Shown here: one piece after another, positions 8,213-17,927 of the stretch
Layout: every line of letters starts with the position of its first letter
Position numbering within the stretch: the stretch's first letter is position 1
Origin: Brevibacterium sp. S22
GTDB lineage: Bacteria > Actinomycetota > Actinomycetes > Actinomycetales > Brevibacteriaceae
Length of the DNA: 64,000 bases
Assembly (NCBI RefSeq): GCF_004745485.1
Contig: NZ_RHFG01000017.1
Coordinates: forward strand, 1 to 64,000
Direction of reading: 5' to 3'
Program-made: the position numbers and the translations under genes
Notes under the pieces: model-generated
The model's database searches: none
What the model saw: the letters and a program-made list of their open reading frames with translations, nothing else
What the model was told of the DNA's origin: nothing

Positions 8213-9934
8213 ATGACCACCAAGCCGTCGTTCACTCAGCACGACCCGTCCCGCGTCATCCGTGCCGACCGCGGAACCGAGATCACCGCGAAGTCCTGGC
8301 AGACCGAAGCACCCAAGCGCATGCTCATGAACAACCTCGACCCCGAGGTCGCCGAACGTCCCGAAGACCTCGTCGTCTACGGCGGCACCGGCCGCGCCGC
8401 CCGCTCCTGGGAAGCATATGACGCAATCGTGCGCACCCTCGACGACCTCGAGGACGACGAAACCCTCCTCATCCAGTCCGGCAAACCCGTCGGCGTCATG
8501 CGCACCCACGAATGGGCGCCTCGAGTGCTCATCGCGAACTCCAACCTCGTCGGCGACTGGGCCAACTGGGAGCACTTCCGCGAGCTCGAGGCCGAGGGCC
8601 TGATGATGTACGGCCAGATGACCGCCGGATCCTGGATCTACATCGCCACTCAGGGCATCCTCCAGGGCACTTACGAAACCTTCGGCGCCATCGCCCGCAA
8701 GCGCTTCGACGGCACCCTGGCCGGCACCCTGACCATCACCGCCGGCTGCGGCGGCATGGGCGGAGCCCAGCCGCTGTCCGTGACCCTCAACGGCGGCGCC
8801 TGCCTCATCATCGACGTCGACAAGACCCGCCTCGACCGCCGCAAGGGTAAGCGCTACCTCGACGAGGTCGAAACCGACCTCGACACCGCACTGGCCAAGG
8901 TCATCGAAGCCAAGAAGAACAAGCAGGCACTGTCGGTCGGACTCGTCGGCAACGCCGCCGAGATCCTCCCGCTCATCCTCGACCGCCCCGAGGCGGCCGA
9001 GGTCGACATCGTCACCGACCAGACCTCCGCGCACGACCCGCTGTCCTACCTGCCGATCGGCGTGAGCGTCGACGAATGGCACGACGAAGCCGACCAGGAC
9101 GCCGAGAAATTCACCATCCGCGCCGAGGAGTCCATGGCCAAGCATGTGAAAGCCATGGTCGAATTCCAGGACCGCGGCGCCGAGGTCTTCGACTACGGCA
9201 ACTCGATCCGCGACGAAGCTCGCAAGGCCGGATACGATCGCGCCTTCGAATTCCCCGGATTCGTCCCCGCCTATATCCGTCCTCTTTTCTGCGAAGGACT
9301 CGGACCCTTCCGCTGGGTGGCACTGTCCGGCGACCCGAAGGACATCGAAGTCACCGACCAGGCGCTGAAGGAACTCTTCCCGGAGAACGAACACCTCCAC
9401 ACCTGGCTCGACGCCGCCAACGAATACGTTGAGTTCGAAGGTCTGCCGGCACGCATCTGCTGGCTCGGCTACAAGGAACGCCATCAGGCCGGCCTGCTGT
9501 TCAACCAGCTCGTCGCCGAAGGCAAGATCTCGGCCCCGATCGTCATCGGCCGTGACCACCTCGACTCCGGGTCCGTCGCCAGCCCCTACCGCGAGACCGA
9601 ATCCATGCTCGACGGCACAGACGCCGTGGCCGACTGGCCGCTGCTCAACGCCCTGGTCAACACCTCCTCGGGTGCTACCTGGGTGTCGATCCACCATGGA
9701 GGCGGCGTCGGCATCGGCCGCTCCATCCACGCCGGTCAGGTCTCCGTGGCCGACGGCACCGAACTGGCCGCGAAGAAGCTCGCCCGCCTGCTCACCAATG
9801 ACCCGGGCATGGGCGTCATCCGCCACGTCGACGCCGGCTACGACCGCGCCTCCGAGGTCGCTGAAGAGCGTGGCCAGCGCGTGCCGATGATCCCCGAGCT
9901 CGACAAGCGCGACGAGGAATCTGCCGCACAGTAA
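8213..9934 (+). CDS. hutU: Urocanate hydratase
   Basis: Converts urocanate to 4-imidazolone-5-propionate, the second step of histidine degradation, using tightly bound NAD+ in the cytoplasm. The 573-residue protein is slightly longer than the usual 550-560. It shows the urocanase signature [20 protein letters not shown] near residues 178-197 and the catalytic-Cys region [20 protein letters not shown] near residues 355-375. ATG 8213 follows AAGGAG. The gene stands alone, followed by palindromic repeats and a strong terminator. The other hut genes begin 8 kb downstream, and the shared upstream palindrome suggests common control. Identification is secure. Confidence 0.97.
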   Translation: MTTKPSFTQHDPSRVIRADRGTEITAKSWQTEAPKRMLMNNLDPEVAERPEDLVVYGGTGRAARSWEAYDAIVRTLDDLEDDETLLIQSGKPVGVMRTHEWAPRVLIANSNLVGDWANWEHFRELEAEGLMMYGQMTAGSWIYIATQGILQGTYETFGAIARKRFDGTLAGTLTITAGCGGMGGAQPLSVTLNGGACLIIDVDKTRLDRRKGKRYLDEVETDLDTALAKVIEAKKNKQALSVGLVGNAAEILPLILDRPEAAEVDIVTDQTSAHDPLSYLPIGVSVDEWHDEADQDAEKFTIRAEESMAKHVKAMVEFQDRGAEVFDYGNSIRDEARKAGYDRAFEFPGFVPAYIRPLFCEGLGPFRWVALSGDPKDIEVTDQALKELFPENEHLHTWLDAANEYVEFEGLPARICWLGYKERHQAGLLFNQLVAEGKISAPIVIGRDHLDSGSVASPYRETESMLDGTDAVADWPLLNALVNTSSGATWVSIHHGGGVGIGRSIHAGQVSVADGTELAAKKLARLLTNDPGMGVIRHVDAGYDRASEVAEERGQRVPMIPELDKRDEESAAQ

Positions 9935-10017
9935 GCAGTCTGCGGTGCAGCTGCGTACACAGGCGCTGCGTGGACAGGCGCTGTCGCGAATGTGGCGGCC
10001 TCTTAGGCACACACTGT

Positions 10018-10053
10018 TCTGAAATGCTCACGTTCCTCGGTGAGCATTTCAGA
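10018..10053. repeat. Palindromic repeat, copy 1
   Basis: Perfect 14-bp arms (TCTGAAATGCTCAC and complement) around GTTCCTCG. Copy 2 at 10212-10249 shares ACGTTCCTCGGTGAG and the downstream AAGGTGT.CCG context. Confidence 0.65.
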
Positions 10054-10103
10054 GAAAGGTGTGCCGAACGTGGAATCCGGCGTGCAGCTGCTGAATGGCT
10101 CAC

Positions 10104-10147
10104 AAAAGGCGGGCAGCTCAGTTCTGAAACTGGGCTGCCCGCCTTTT
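10104..10147. terminator. Bidirectional terminator between hutU and the SDR gene
   Basis: A 20-bp stem with a single G·U pair and a 4-nt loop. The arms start with AAAAGGCGGG and end in a run of five T, so the hairpin has an A-run on one side and a T-run on the other. It can serve both convergent transcripts. Confidence 0.88.
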
Positions 10148-10211
10148 TGTGGGCTGAGAGTGATTGAGCTGACGGCCGTCTGGGCAGAAGAGGTCTCTTT
10201 GGTACGCACTT

Positions 10212-10249
10212 CTCTGAAATGCCTACGTTCCTCGGTGAGGAATTCAGAG
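10212..10249. repeat. Palindromic repeat, copy 2 (degenerate)
   Basis: CTCTGAAATGCCTAC, then GTTCCTC, then GGTGAGGAATTCAGAG: the same loop and flanks as copy 1, 194 bp away, but with imperfect arms. Confidence 0.55.
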
Positions 10250-10287
10250 GAAGGTGTACCGGAAGAGGGACCTGGCCTGACGAGTGC

Positions 10288-11178
10288 CTACTCGTCGAGG
10301 AAGAGGTCGAGTTCGAGGTCGTCGGGGCCGTGACCGATGGACCCGGCTCGCGACGGATCGTGTGCGTAGACGGAGAAGTCCGTGACGCCGGCGTCGCTGA
10401 GCACCTCGTCGTCGATGAAGAAGTTGCCGGTGACCTCGCGGGGGTCGGAGGTGAGGATCGTCCATGCCGCCTCGGCCATGATCTCGGGCTTGCGACTGCG
10501 GGCCATTAGCTGTTCGCCGCCGAGGAGGTTGTTCACAGCGGCCGTGGCGATGGTCGTCCTCGGCCAGAGGCTGTTTGCCGCGACTCCGGCCTCGCGCTGC
10601 TCCTCGGCCAGCCCGAGCGTGACCAGCGACATCCCGTACTTCGCCATCGTGTAGCCCAAGTGCTTGCCCGCCCACGCAGGATTGAGGTTGAGCGGCGGAG
10701 AGAGGGTGAGCACATGAGCGGCGTCAGAGGCCTGGAGGTGCGGCAGAGCGGTCTTGGCCAGGAGGTAGGAGCCGCGCGAGTTGATCGAGTTCATCAGGTC
10801 GAACTTCTTCATCGGCAGGTCCTCGGTCGAGGACAGGTCGATAGCGCTGGCGTTGTTGACGACGACGTCGATCCCGCCGAACGTCTCCGCAGTCTGCGCG
10901 ACCGCCCCGGCGACGGACTCATCGCTGCGGACATCACCGATGATCGGCAGCGCCTTCCCGCCGGCCTCCTCGATCTGCTCGGCCGCGGTGTAGACCGTGC
11001 CCTCGAGCTTCGGATGCGGCTCCGCCGTCTTTGCCAACAGCGCCACATTCGCCCCGTCCGCGGCTGCGCGCAGCGCGATCGCCAGGCCGATTCCCCGGCT
11101 TCCGCCGCTCATGAGAATCGTCCGTCCTGCCAGCGACCGGGTGGTGCTTCCCGCGCCGAGGTTGCCGTCAGTGGTCAT
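10288..11178 (-). CDS. SDR-family oxidoreductase (HSDL2-like)
   Basis: A 296-residue short-chain dehydrogenase/reductase. ATG 11178 follows AAAGGAG at good spacing. The nucleotide-binding motif is SGGSRGIGLAIAL (residues 24-36), NNAS is present, and the catalytic YxxxK is in YTMAKYGMS. The stretch SPPLNLNPAW and NSLWPRTTIATAAVNNLLGG mark the hydroxysteroid-dehydrogenase-like-2/citronellol-dehydrogenase-like subgroup, whose bacterial substrates are mostly undefined. The FAD oxidoreductase gene ends 49 nt upstream on the same strand, so the two are probably co-transcribed. Its role in a lipid or isoprenoid oxidation pathway is inference from the neighbouring acyl-CoA synthetase. Confidence 0.88.
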   Translation of the reverse strand: MTTDGNLGAGSTTRSLAGRTILMSGGSRGIGLAIALRAAADGANVALLAKTAEPHPKLEGTVYTAAEQIEEAGGKALPIIGDVRSDESVAGAVAQTAETFGGIDVVVNNASAIDLSSTEDLPMKKFDLMNSINSRGSYLLAKTALPHLQASDAAHVLTLSPPLNLNPAWAGKHLGYTMAKYGMSLVTLGLAEEQREAGVAANSLWPRTTIATAAVNNLLGGEQLMARSRKPEIMAEAAWTILTSDPREVTGNFFIDDEVLSDAGVTDFSVYAHDPSRAGSIGHGPDDLELDLFLDE

Positions 11179-11227
11179 TGTTCGTCTCCTTTGTCGGTGG
11201 TTCGATGCTTGGTATCTGTGATGCAGA

Positions 11228-12769
11228 CTACTCGTTTGTGAGTTGTGCCGGGGAGTCGGCTGCCGCGACGTCCTCTGCCGCGGCCGCGTTCCCGTCGAAG
11301 CCGGCTCTACCCCTGTTTCCGTCAAGGTGGGTCAGGGCCGCGTTCCCGCCGAGGTCGGCGATCGCGCGCCTGGCAGCGAGGAACCCGCACATTCCGTGCG
11401 CTCCCGGGCCGGGTGGAACCGCGGCCGAGCAGAGGTAGATCCCTCCGTCGTCACGGCGCGCGCTCAGCCGGTACGGGTCGAAGCCGGGACCGGGGCCGAA
11501 CACAAGCTGCAGCGGATCCTTCCGTCCCGTGAGGATGTCCCCGCCGACGAAGTTCGCATTGAGCGCCTCGATCTCGGACGTGCCCCGCGGAGTCACGGCC
11601 AAAATTCGATCCTGAGTACCGGGTGCGAAGCGTTCGATCTGGGACAGGATCGCCTCGGTAGCATCGCCGTCGAAGCCCTGTGGCACATGTGCATAGACGT
11701 CGATGGGAACGACCGAACCCTGCCCCCGACTGGGATCGGCCAGATGCTGCTGTGCGAGAAGCGCATACGGACGCTCTGGCATCCGCCCTTTGGCGACGTC
11801 CTTCTCCGCGGCAGCGACCTCTTCGTAGGTGCCGCCGAGGTGGACCGTGCCGGACCGTCGCGACGCTTCGTGTGACCACGGGATCCCGCCCTCGACGGCG
11901 AGTGCGACCTTGAATGCGGCCGGCCCGTTCTGCCAACGGCCAAGGGTCGTGCGGGCCCAGCCGCCTAGCTGGGACCCGGCGATGCGCTCCGCCTCGGCGG
12001 GGCCGGTATCGAGCATGAGCACATCGACGCCACCGAGATCGCGGACATCGTCGATGCGACGACCGGTTACGATCCGCCCGCCGAGGTGGTCCAGCAGAGA
12101 CGCCATTGCCTCGGTGATCGCCCCGGAACCGCCGACGGCGACGGGCCAGCCGAAGTAATGGGCAGCCGAGGCCAGCGAGGTCCCGATCGCCGCGGACAGC
12201 GGCATATCGAAGGGGCCGAAGGTATGGGCGGCGACGCCGGACCACAGGGCCTTGGCCTCCTCGGTGCGGAAGAGGCGGGCGACGGCGGCCGCCGGCAGAG
12301 ACGCCCGCATCCCCAAGGTCGCGAGGTGGAGAGGATGGCGGGGAATGTGAATGAGGGATTGGAGGAATTCGTCGGCCACGGTGGGCATTCGGGAAGCGAC
12401 AGGGGAGAAGAAGCGGCGATAAGTGCGCGCATCGGAACCGAGGGTCCGCGAGGTCTCGACGACCGAGCGCAGTGCCGCAGCCCCGCGGCCACCGTCGAGC
12501 GGATGGGAGAACTCCACCTCGGTGAAGGCCCACTCCAAACCGTGTGCGGCAAGATCGAAGGTGCGGGAGAATTCGGCGGCGAGGCCGAAGGGATGGTGGC
12601 TGGAGCATTCGTCGTGGATGAGGCCGGGCAAGGTGAGCTCGGCGCTGCGGGCACCCCCGCCCACCCGGTCGGCGGCTTCATAGACGGTGACCGAGACGCC
12701 GGCGGCGGCCAATGTGATGGCCGCCGCCAGTCCGTTCGGGCCACTGCCGATCACAGCAGCGGTCGTCAT
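11228..12769 (-). CDS. CrtI/PYROXD2-like FAD-dependent oxidoreductase
   Basis: A 513-residue flavoprotein of the phytoene-desaturase-like amine-oxidase superfamily. The N-terminal dinucleotide fold VIGSGPNGLAAAITLAAAGVSVTVYEA is at residues 6-32, followed by RVGGGARSAE. The C-terminal FAD motif is PPGPGAHGMCGFLAARRAI near residue 470. ATG 12769 has CGAGGAG upstream. The family carries out desaturation or oxidation of lipophilic substrates; the length fits PYROXD2-like proteins rather than carotenoid desaturases, and no other carotenoid genes are present. It precedes the SDR gene and follows a strong terminator that isolates it from the DUF3556 gene. Confidence 0.86.
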   Translation of the reverse strand: MTTAAVIGSGPNGLAAAITLAAAGVSVTVYEAADRVGGGARSAELTLPGLIHDECSSHHPFGLAAEFSRTFDLAAHGLEWAFTEVEFSHPLDGGRGAAALRSVVETSRTLGSDARTYRRFFSPVASRMPTVADEFLQSLIHIPRHPLHLATLGMRASLPAAAVARLFRTEEAKALWSGVAAHTFGPFDMPLSAAIGTSLASAAHYFGWPVAVGGSGAITEAMASLLDHLGGRIVTGRRIDDVRDLGGVDVLMLDTGPAEAERIAGSQLGGWARTTLGRWQNGPAAFKVALAVEGGIPWSHEASRRSGTVHLGGTYEEVAAAEKDVAKGRMPERPYALLAQQHLADPSRGQGSVVPIDVYAHVPQGFDGDATEAILSQIERFAPGTQDRILAVTPRGTSEIEALNANFVGGDILTGRKDPLQLVFGPGPGFDPYRLSARRDDGGIYLCSAAVPPGPGAHGMCGFLAARRAIADLGGNAALTHLDGNRGRAGFDGNAAAAEDVAAADSPAQLTNE

Positions 12770-12817
12770 TGTTCACTCCTCGGTCGGTTTGAAGGCCAGC
12801 GGATGCTGGCCCGAGGC

Positions 12818-12874
12818 CGGCCCCTGCCTGTCAGTCTGTCTGTCGACGACCGGCAGACTGACAGGCAGGGGCCG
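12818..12874 (-). terminator. Long hairpin terminator after the DUF3556 gene
   Basis: Perfect 21-bp inverted repeat (12818-12838 and 12854-12874) with a 15-nt loop, starting 16 nt past the DUF3556 stop. There is no T-run. Confidence 0.7.
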
Positions 12875-12890
12875 ATCGGTTGCGGATCAC

Positions 12891-14744
12891 TCAGCGGTTG
12901 AGGTCGGTCACCTGGGTCTCAGGGACCTGTTCCGTGACCACCTGGCGGGCCACCTCGGAGGCGGGGGTGTAATTCGGATTCCGCCAGGTGACATTGACCG
13001 GGATGGGGCCGTTGGGCAGCCAGGGCTGCTCGGCGACCGCATCGGCGACTTTCCACGTTCCGCGCTCCACGATACCCACGGCTGCATCGATGACCATATA
13101 GGTCTGCGTGTTCTTGTGGATCGGCTGTGATTCGACGAAGGCGACGATGAACTCGCCCGGCTCGAAATGGCAGCGACGCTGCAGCACGGCGATCAAGTGG
13201 TGGTTGTGCAGATGACCGTCACCGAAGTTGAACCCGACGAGCGAGTTGCACGCGAACTCGGCTTCACGGATCGTCGCCCGGTCAACGTCTTTGACGTGCT
13301 TGTACATCAGGGACAGCAGGCCGCGGCCTTGGCTGTGCATGCTCCGCCAACCCAGCGTCTGCTGAACGGTGAGCTCAGCGGCTTCCTGCGGGAAGCCCAT
13401 CTGCTGCAGCTGGTTGACCTGGTTCTTCGTCGGCCGGGTGATGGCTTCGAGCTTGTCCTCGGCGCCGGGCTGGAAGCCCCACAGAGCCGATGCCCAGTTA
13501 CCTGCGTACTGACGCATCGACGGGGTGAACGCGACGAGGTCCGGGCGCAGGTTGCCGAGCACGGGGAAGAAGAACAACCCGGCCAGCGACACGATGACCA
13601 GCCACGGCGACGAAGCGTCATAGATGCTGTAGCCGTCAGCGTTGGGGAACCCGAGGAACAGGAATCCGGCGGTGTAGGCGAACAGCAGGTTCCATTCCAG
13701 CGGCACTGCGAGCGGGAAGGTGGCGGTGATGAAGAGGTGGAAGCAGATCATCAGCCCGGCGGCGACGAGCGCGACCGTGAAGTTCGTGGTGAACAGCAGG
13801 ACGATCGGCGTCGCGATCTCGACGAGTGTGCCGAGGCCGTGGCCGACGGCCACACCCAGTCCGCCGGGACGGACATCCTCGGGGAAGTTGCGGTAGTGGA
13901 TCCGCTTGATGAGCTTGGACGGGATGATCGGGGCGTTCGAGATCATCGGCGGGATGACGAACGAGAAGTGCTTGCCGAACTTCGACACCCCGGCGCCGAC
14001 CCACACGGAGAAGATGAGCAGCTTGAGCATGATGATCATGTCGACGAAGCCGCCGGCGAGCACCGGGGCGAGGGTGAACATGAGCACCGCGGGGCCGTAC
14101 TGCTCGGCGCGGGCGGCGATGAAGATGACCTTGTCGCGCAGGCCGACGAGGGCGAGGAGCACGAGCGGGGCGATCATCATCACAGGAGAGACGAGGTTGC
14201 CGAAGCCCTCAGGGTAGTTCACGGTGACCTGTGCACCGGGAGAGCCGGGCAGGATGATCGGCACGAATGTGGCCACGAGCAGCAGGGCGTAGAGCACGAC
14301 ATCGACTTTGGTGCGATTGAAGCCGTTGGTGCCCGGCACCTTGCCCGGCCAGGGTGGCATCCGGATGGTGCCCGGACGCAGCCAGAACAGGTAGCCACCG
14401 GTCATCGGCTTGAACTTGCCGGCCAGAGGACCCCAGGAACCGGCGACGCCGATGGTCTCGAGCAGAAGCGTCCAGAGGACGAGTTTCTGGTAGACGATCG
14501 GTTCGTTCCACCACTGCGTGACGTGCCACGGAGCGCCTAGACCTGAGGTCAAAGTCGCGAGAGTGACGCCGAGTCCGATGTAGAGCACGGCGAGCTTCAT
14601 GATGTAGATGCAGTGGAAGAGGAGTGGTGAGCCGAAGCCGAAGTCAACCCAGTGGAGGACGACGGCGCGGACCCGATCGGACAGCGGTTGCGACTGGAAC
14701 GTCTCCATGTCGACCGGAGGTGGCACGGGAGTTGAGAACCCCAT
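12891..14744 (-). CDS. DUF3556-type multi-pass membrane protein
   Basis: A 617-residue integral membrane protein. ATG 14744 follows AAGGAAG. I recognise the DUF3556 family, found mainly in mycobacteria, rhodococci and relatives, from segments such as KPMTGGYLFWLRPGTIRMPP and SEQ-like loops around residues 120-145. About 8-10 hydrophobic helices lie in the first 420 residues, and a soluble C-terminal region of about 190 residues follows. The biochemical function of the family is not known to me. It is flanked by oxidoreductases on one side and a PucR-type regulator plus an acyl-CoA synthetase on the other, so a role with hydrophobic substrates is a reasonable guess. A TGTCCGA half-site lies upstream but lacks correct spacing. 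Confidence 0.82.
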   Translation of the reverse strand: MGFSTPVPPPVDMETFQSQPLSDRVRAVVLHWVDFGFGSPLLFHCIYIMKLAVLYIGLGVTLATLTSGLGAPWHVTQWWNEPIVYQKLVLWTLLLETIGVAGSWGPLAGKFKPMTGGYLFWLRPGTIRMPPWPGKVPGTNGFNRTKVDVVLYALLLVATFVPIILPGSPGAQVTVNYPEGFGNLVSPVMMIAPLVLLALVGLRDKVIFIAARAEQYGPAVLMFTLAPVLAGGFVDMIIMLKLLIFSVWVGAGVSKFGKHFSFVIPPMISNAPIIPSKLIKRIHYRNFPEDVRPGGLGVAVGHGLGTLVEIATPIVLLFTTNFTVALVAAGLMICFHLFITATFPLAVPLEWNLLFAYTAGFLFLGFPNADGYSIYDASSPWLVIVSLAGLFFFPVLGNLRPDLVAFTPSMRQYAGNWASALWGFQPGAEDKLEAITRPTKNQVNQLQQMGFPQEAAELTVQQTLGWRSMHSQGRGLLSLMYKHVKDVDRATIREAEFACNSLVGFNFGDGHLHNHHLIAVLQRRCHFEPGEFIVAFVESQPIHKNTQTYMVIDAAVGIVERGTWKVADAVAEQPWLPNGPIPVNVTWRNPNYTPASEVARQVVTEQVPETQVTDLNR

Positions 14745-14892
14745 GGCGCTTCCTTTCTCGGCAGGTGCCCGACCCCGATGTCGGACAGTGGACCTGAACC
14801 CAGATTAGGAATGATGTGACGCAGATCCCATGGCCGGGGAAGCCGAACCTCAACGGTGCGCTTGTATCGGGGGTACAAAAGAGCGGGGAAGC

Positions 14893-16212
14893 TCAGTGTT
14901 CTGTGGGGGTGAGGTGATGGTGTGCGCAGAGTGCGGTTTCGATCGCGAGGCGGTCCGCGCTCACGGTCGTGCCGAGTTCAGCTTCGGCCATTTCGATGCG
15001 GTAGCGGATCGAATTCTTGTGCATCGACATCGCCGCTGCGGTTGCTGTGTAACTGAGGTCGTGGCGGAGGAATTCGCGCAAAGTCCGGCGGTGTCGGGAA
15101 TTGGCCTCAGTGTCCTCGGCGATGGGACCGAGGACTGAACGCGCCCACGTCCGCGCCGCTTCGAGATCGCCGGCGAGGAGGGACACGACACTCATTCCCC
15201 ACTGGTCATGGGAGACTAACGGGGCGTCGCAGGAACCGGCGATCGACACCTGCTGCACCCGGACGGCTTCCTGGTGAGAGAGCCTGAAGCCGGCGGTCAG
15301 TGGATGGGCCGAACCGATGGCAAGCTGGACCGATCCGTGCCGCGCGGCGAGCGACCCCGAGACGCCTGTTGCCGCACTGCCGGCGAAGCCGGCGAGCAGG
15401 GCTGAATCGAACGCCCAGTCATCGGGCACGGAGATCCATCCCCACGCAGTGTTCTGATCCCGGCCGATGATGAGCACCGGCTGCTTCGTTCCCAGCGCCT
15501 GGCCGAGGGCGCGGATTGCGGCGGTGAACCTCCCGAGCTGATCGGCCGTGTGATCAGCGCCCGGTGGAGTCCACGCGATCACCCCGATATGTCGAGCAGA
15601 CAGTCCGTAGCCGAGTATCCGTTCGGCCGATGACGGGTCGACGTCATCCCCGTCGATGATCCTGCGTACCTGCGTCTCGCGTGCCGTGGCACGGTTGGCC
15701 AACCATGATTCGCGTTCGACCTCATAGTGGTCGGCGACCTTCTGGGAGATCCAGTCGATGTATTCGGAGACTTCGTCGACTTGGAATTGGAACACCGCCG
15801 TCACCAGCTGCGGTGGCAGCTCGTCGTCGGCAATGACGACTTCGTAGACCCGCTGGAGGAGCCGCTGCTGGCCCAAACGGTACGCCCTGACGAGGGCATT
15901 GACCGAGATTCCGCGCTGTGCCAGGGTCTTCGCGTAGTCGAACGCCGCTTGCGGAGGGCGGAGATGATCGGGGGAGAGCCGCTGTTCGAGGGCATCGAAG
16001 ATCGTTTCGACATTCGACTCGATGCTTGCCCGCAACAGCTCCAGCAGTGCTGTTTCCCTGCTCAGTTCCGTGATTCGCGCGGCCAGATAGTCGTAGACGA
16101 GCGCGGTGAACTCAGTGATGTGCGGTCGCATCTGCGCGACGATCCGTGAGGTGTAGAGCTCTACCTCAGTCACATGCCCCTCATTGGGCAGGTGTTTCTG
16201 CGTTTCGGCCAT
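14893..16212 (-). CDS. PucR/CdaR-type transcriptional regulator
   Basis: A 439-residue regulator. The N-terminal part (residues 20-170) resembles the RsbRD-like sensor domain common in actinobacterial PucR proteins. The middle is a GGDEF-like CdaR region. The C-terminal PucR HTH is near residues 375-420 (RRTLREFLRHDLSYTATAAAMSMHKNSIRYRI). It is divergent from the acyl-CoA synthetase (145 bp apart) and upstream of the DUF3556 gene on the same strand, so either or both may be targets. The start at 16212 (ATG) has only a weak ribosome site. The effector is unknown. Confidence 0.86.
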   Translation of the reverse strand: MAETQKHLPNEGHVTEVELYTSRIVAQMRPHITEFTALVYDYLAARITELSRETALLELLRASIESNVETIFDALEQRLSPDHLRPPQAAFDYAKTLAQRGISVNALVRAYRLGQQRLLQRVYEVVIADDELPPQLVTAVFQFQVDEVSEYIDWISQKVADHYEVERESWLANRATARETQVRRIIDGDDVDPSSAERILGYGLSARHIGVIAWTPPGADHTADQLGRFTAAIRALGQALGTKQPVLIIGRDQNTAWGWISVPDDWAFDSALLAGFAGSAATGVSGSLAARHGSVQLAIGSAHPLTAGFRLSHQEAVRVQQVSIAGSCDAPLVSHDQWGMSVVSLLAGDLEAARTWARSVLGPIAEDTEANSRHRRTLREFLRHDLSYTATAAAMSMHKNSIRYRIEMAEAELGTTVSADRLAIETALCAHHHLTPTEH

Positions 16213-16357
16213 AGCAGCACCCTAGTGCGCCGGATCGTGATCAGTGAATGAATCCGCGCGCGGACCGAAAGGATTTTGTACTCTGGAACGAATTCGGTGG
16301 AACCCTTTGGATGCCGCGGCCGGTGCCCGGGAGGGGCGATCGGCATACGGTTGGCCC

Positions 16358-17911
16358 ATGGCAACGACGGCATTTGGCAATTCCCGCCCCGAGGCGGCCC
16401 TGGACCCCACGATGGAAGCGGCACAGACCTTCAGTGTCGCCGAGGTGGTCGGCTTGCCCTTCATCCGTGCGCACAGCGACCCGAACGGTGCATGCCTGAG
16501 CTGGCCCGAAGGCCGACTCAACAACTCCGAATTCGCTGCGGCTGTGGCAGCGACTGCGCAGACTCTGCGCGACCGACACGGCATCACCAGCGGCTCGGTC
16601 GTCGGCGTGCTGCTGCGCAACGTTCCTGAACTCATCACCACAATGTTCGCCACCTGGTCACTCGGAGCCGCACTGACGCCGATCAATCCGTCACTGACCG
16701 ATGACGAAGTCCTCTTCCAGCTCGACGACTCCGGGGCGAAGGCTCTCGTCGGCGAGGAACGTGCGGATGCATTGTCTTTCGAGCTCGGACTCGGGTACCT
16801 GTCAGTGACTGATGAGTGCTTCCGCGCCGATCCGGGAGACGATCTCGCTGATGCTCTCGATGGCTCTGCCGTTCGGGAGGACGACGCCGGTCTCGTCGTC
16901 TACACCTCGGGAACCACCGGCCGACCTAAGGGCTGTGTGCTCGAGCAGTCGAACCTCGCCGCCATGGTGTGGTCTCTGGTCAACGGGCTCGACCATGGTG
17001 AAGACGTGCGCAGCCTGCTCGTTCTTCCGCTCTTCCATTGCAACGGGCTTCTCGCTGGGACGGTGATGCCGCTTAAGCTGGGTGGCAGCGTCCATGTGCT
17101 TCCGAAATTCGATCCGTCGACTTTCTGGGACGTCGTCGAGGCCGAACGCCCGAGCTATTTCTCCGCCGTGCCCACGATCTTCTCGGTCCTCGAGGCGCGG
17201 ACCACTCGTGAGGTCGATGCGAGTTCACTGCGCTTCGTCATCTGCGGGGCGGCTCCCATGTCGAAGGACGCGATCGCTCGGTTCGAGAATAGATTCGACA
17301 TCGATATGGTCGAAGGCTACGGGCTGTCCGAGTGCTCGGTGTGCGCGACTCTCAACCGCAACGACGGTACGGCCAAGCCCGGCACAGTCGGCCCTGCACT
17401 TCCCGGCTTCGAGATCGGTATCAAAGACCCCGACGGCACCCTCCTGCCCGTCGGCGAGACCGGCGAAGTCGTCATCGCCAGCCGCACGATCATGCGCGGT
17501 TATCTCGATCGTCCCGAAGCCACCGCCGAGGTGCTCCGCGACGGTTGGCTGCACACCGGGGATGTCGGATTCCTCGATGCCGACGGCTATCTCACCCTCG
17601 TCGACCGCATCAAAGATCTCATCATCCGCGGCGGCGAGAACATCTACCCCAAGGAGATCGAGGACGCCCTCCTCGGACATGATCTGGTCGTCGAAGCGGC
17701 TGTAGTCGGTGCCCCGGATGAGAAGTACGGCGAAGTCGTCGTCGCCCATGTGGCCCTGCGCAGCGGTGCATCTATCGCAGAGGAGGAGCTGCTCTCCTTC
17801 CTCGAACCGAGACTGGCCCGGTACAAGCTGCCTGCGCGAATCCACCTGTGCGAGAGCCTTCCGAAGAACTCGGTCGGCAAGATCGTCAAGGGAGACCTCC
17901 GCACCCGCTGA
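16358..17911 (+). CDS. Acyl-CoA synthetase (AMP-binding, class I adenylate-forming)
   Basis: A 517-residue ligase that activates a carboxylic acid as acyl-AMP and transfers it to CoA. The ATP-binding P-loop is VVYTSGTTGRPKGC, the A5 motif is EGYGLSECS, and A7-A8 is WLHTGDVGFLDADGYLTLVDRIKDLIIRGGENIYP. The catalytic Lys is in PKNSVGKIVKGDL at the C-terminus. All catalytic residues appear intact. The ATG at 16358 is chosen by similarity; its ribosome site is weak, and ATG 16412 is an alternative. The gene is divergent from the PucR regulator. The sequence does not fix whether the substrate is a fatty, aromatic or terpenoid acid. Confidence 0.9.
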   Translation: MATTAFGNSRPEAALDPTMEAAQTFSVAEVVGLPFIRAHSDPNGACLSWPEGRLNNSEFAAAVAATAQTLRDRHGITSGSVVGVLLRNVPELITTMFATWSLGAALTPINPSLTDDEVLFQLDDSGAKALVGEERADALSFELGLGYLSVTDECFRADPGDDLADALDGSAVREDDAGLVVYTSGTTGRPKGCVLEQSNLAAMVWSLVNGLDHGEDVRSLLVLPLFHCNGLLAGTVMPLKLGGSVHVLPKFDPSTFWDVVEAERPSYFSAVPTIFSVLEARTTREVDASSLRFVICGAAPMSKDAIARFENRFDIDMVEGYGLSECSVCATLNRNDGTAKPGTVGPALPGFEIGIKDPDGTLLPVGETGEVVIASRTIMRGYLDRPEATAEVLRDGWLHTGDVGFLDADGYLTLVDRIKDLIIRGGENIYPKEIEDALLGHDLVVEAAVVGAPDEKYGEVVVAHVALRSGASIAEEELLSFLEPRLARYKLPARIHLCESLPKNSVGKIVKGDLRTR

Positions 17912-17927
17912 GCGACGCGTCACCAGC

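Larger units (their letters stand above)
9935..10287. other. 353-bp intergenic region with two related palindromes and a terminator
   Basis: No gene is visible between hutU and the convergent SDR gene. The stretch contains two related palindromic repeats (10018-10053 and 10212-10249) flanking a strong bidirectional terminator (10104-10147). Confidence 0.7.

Noticed and set aside
8117..10012. A 631-codon open frame antisense to hutU
   Set aside because: It mirrors hutU across almost its full length, is Val/Gly/Asp-rich as expected for the reverse of a high-G+C gene, and has no recognisable domain.
14772..14787. A TGTCCGA half-site with TCGGGGT upstream of the DUF3556 gene, resembling the hut operator
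   Set aside because: The spacer is 2 bp instead of 4 and the second arm is degenerate, so it does not fit the other sites.
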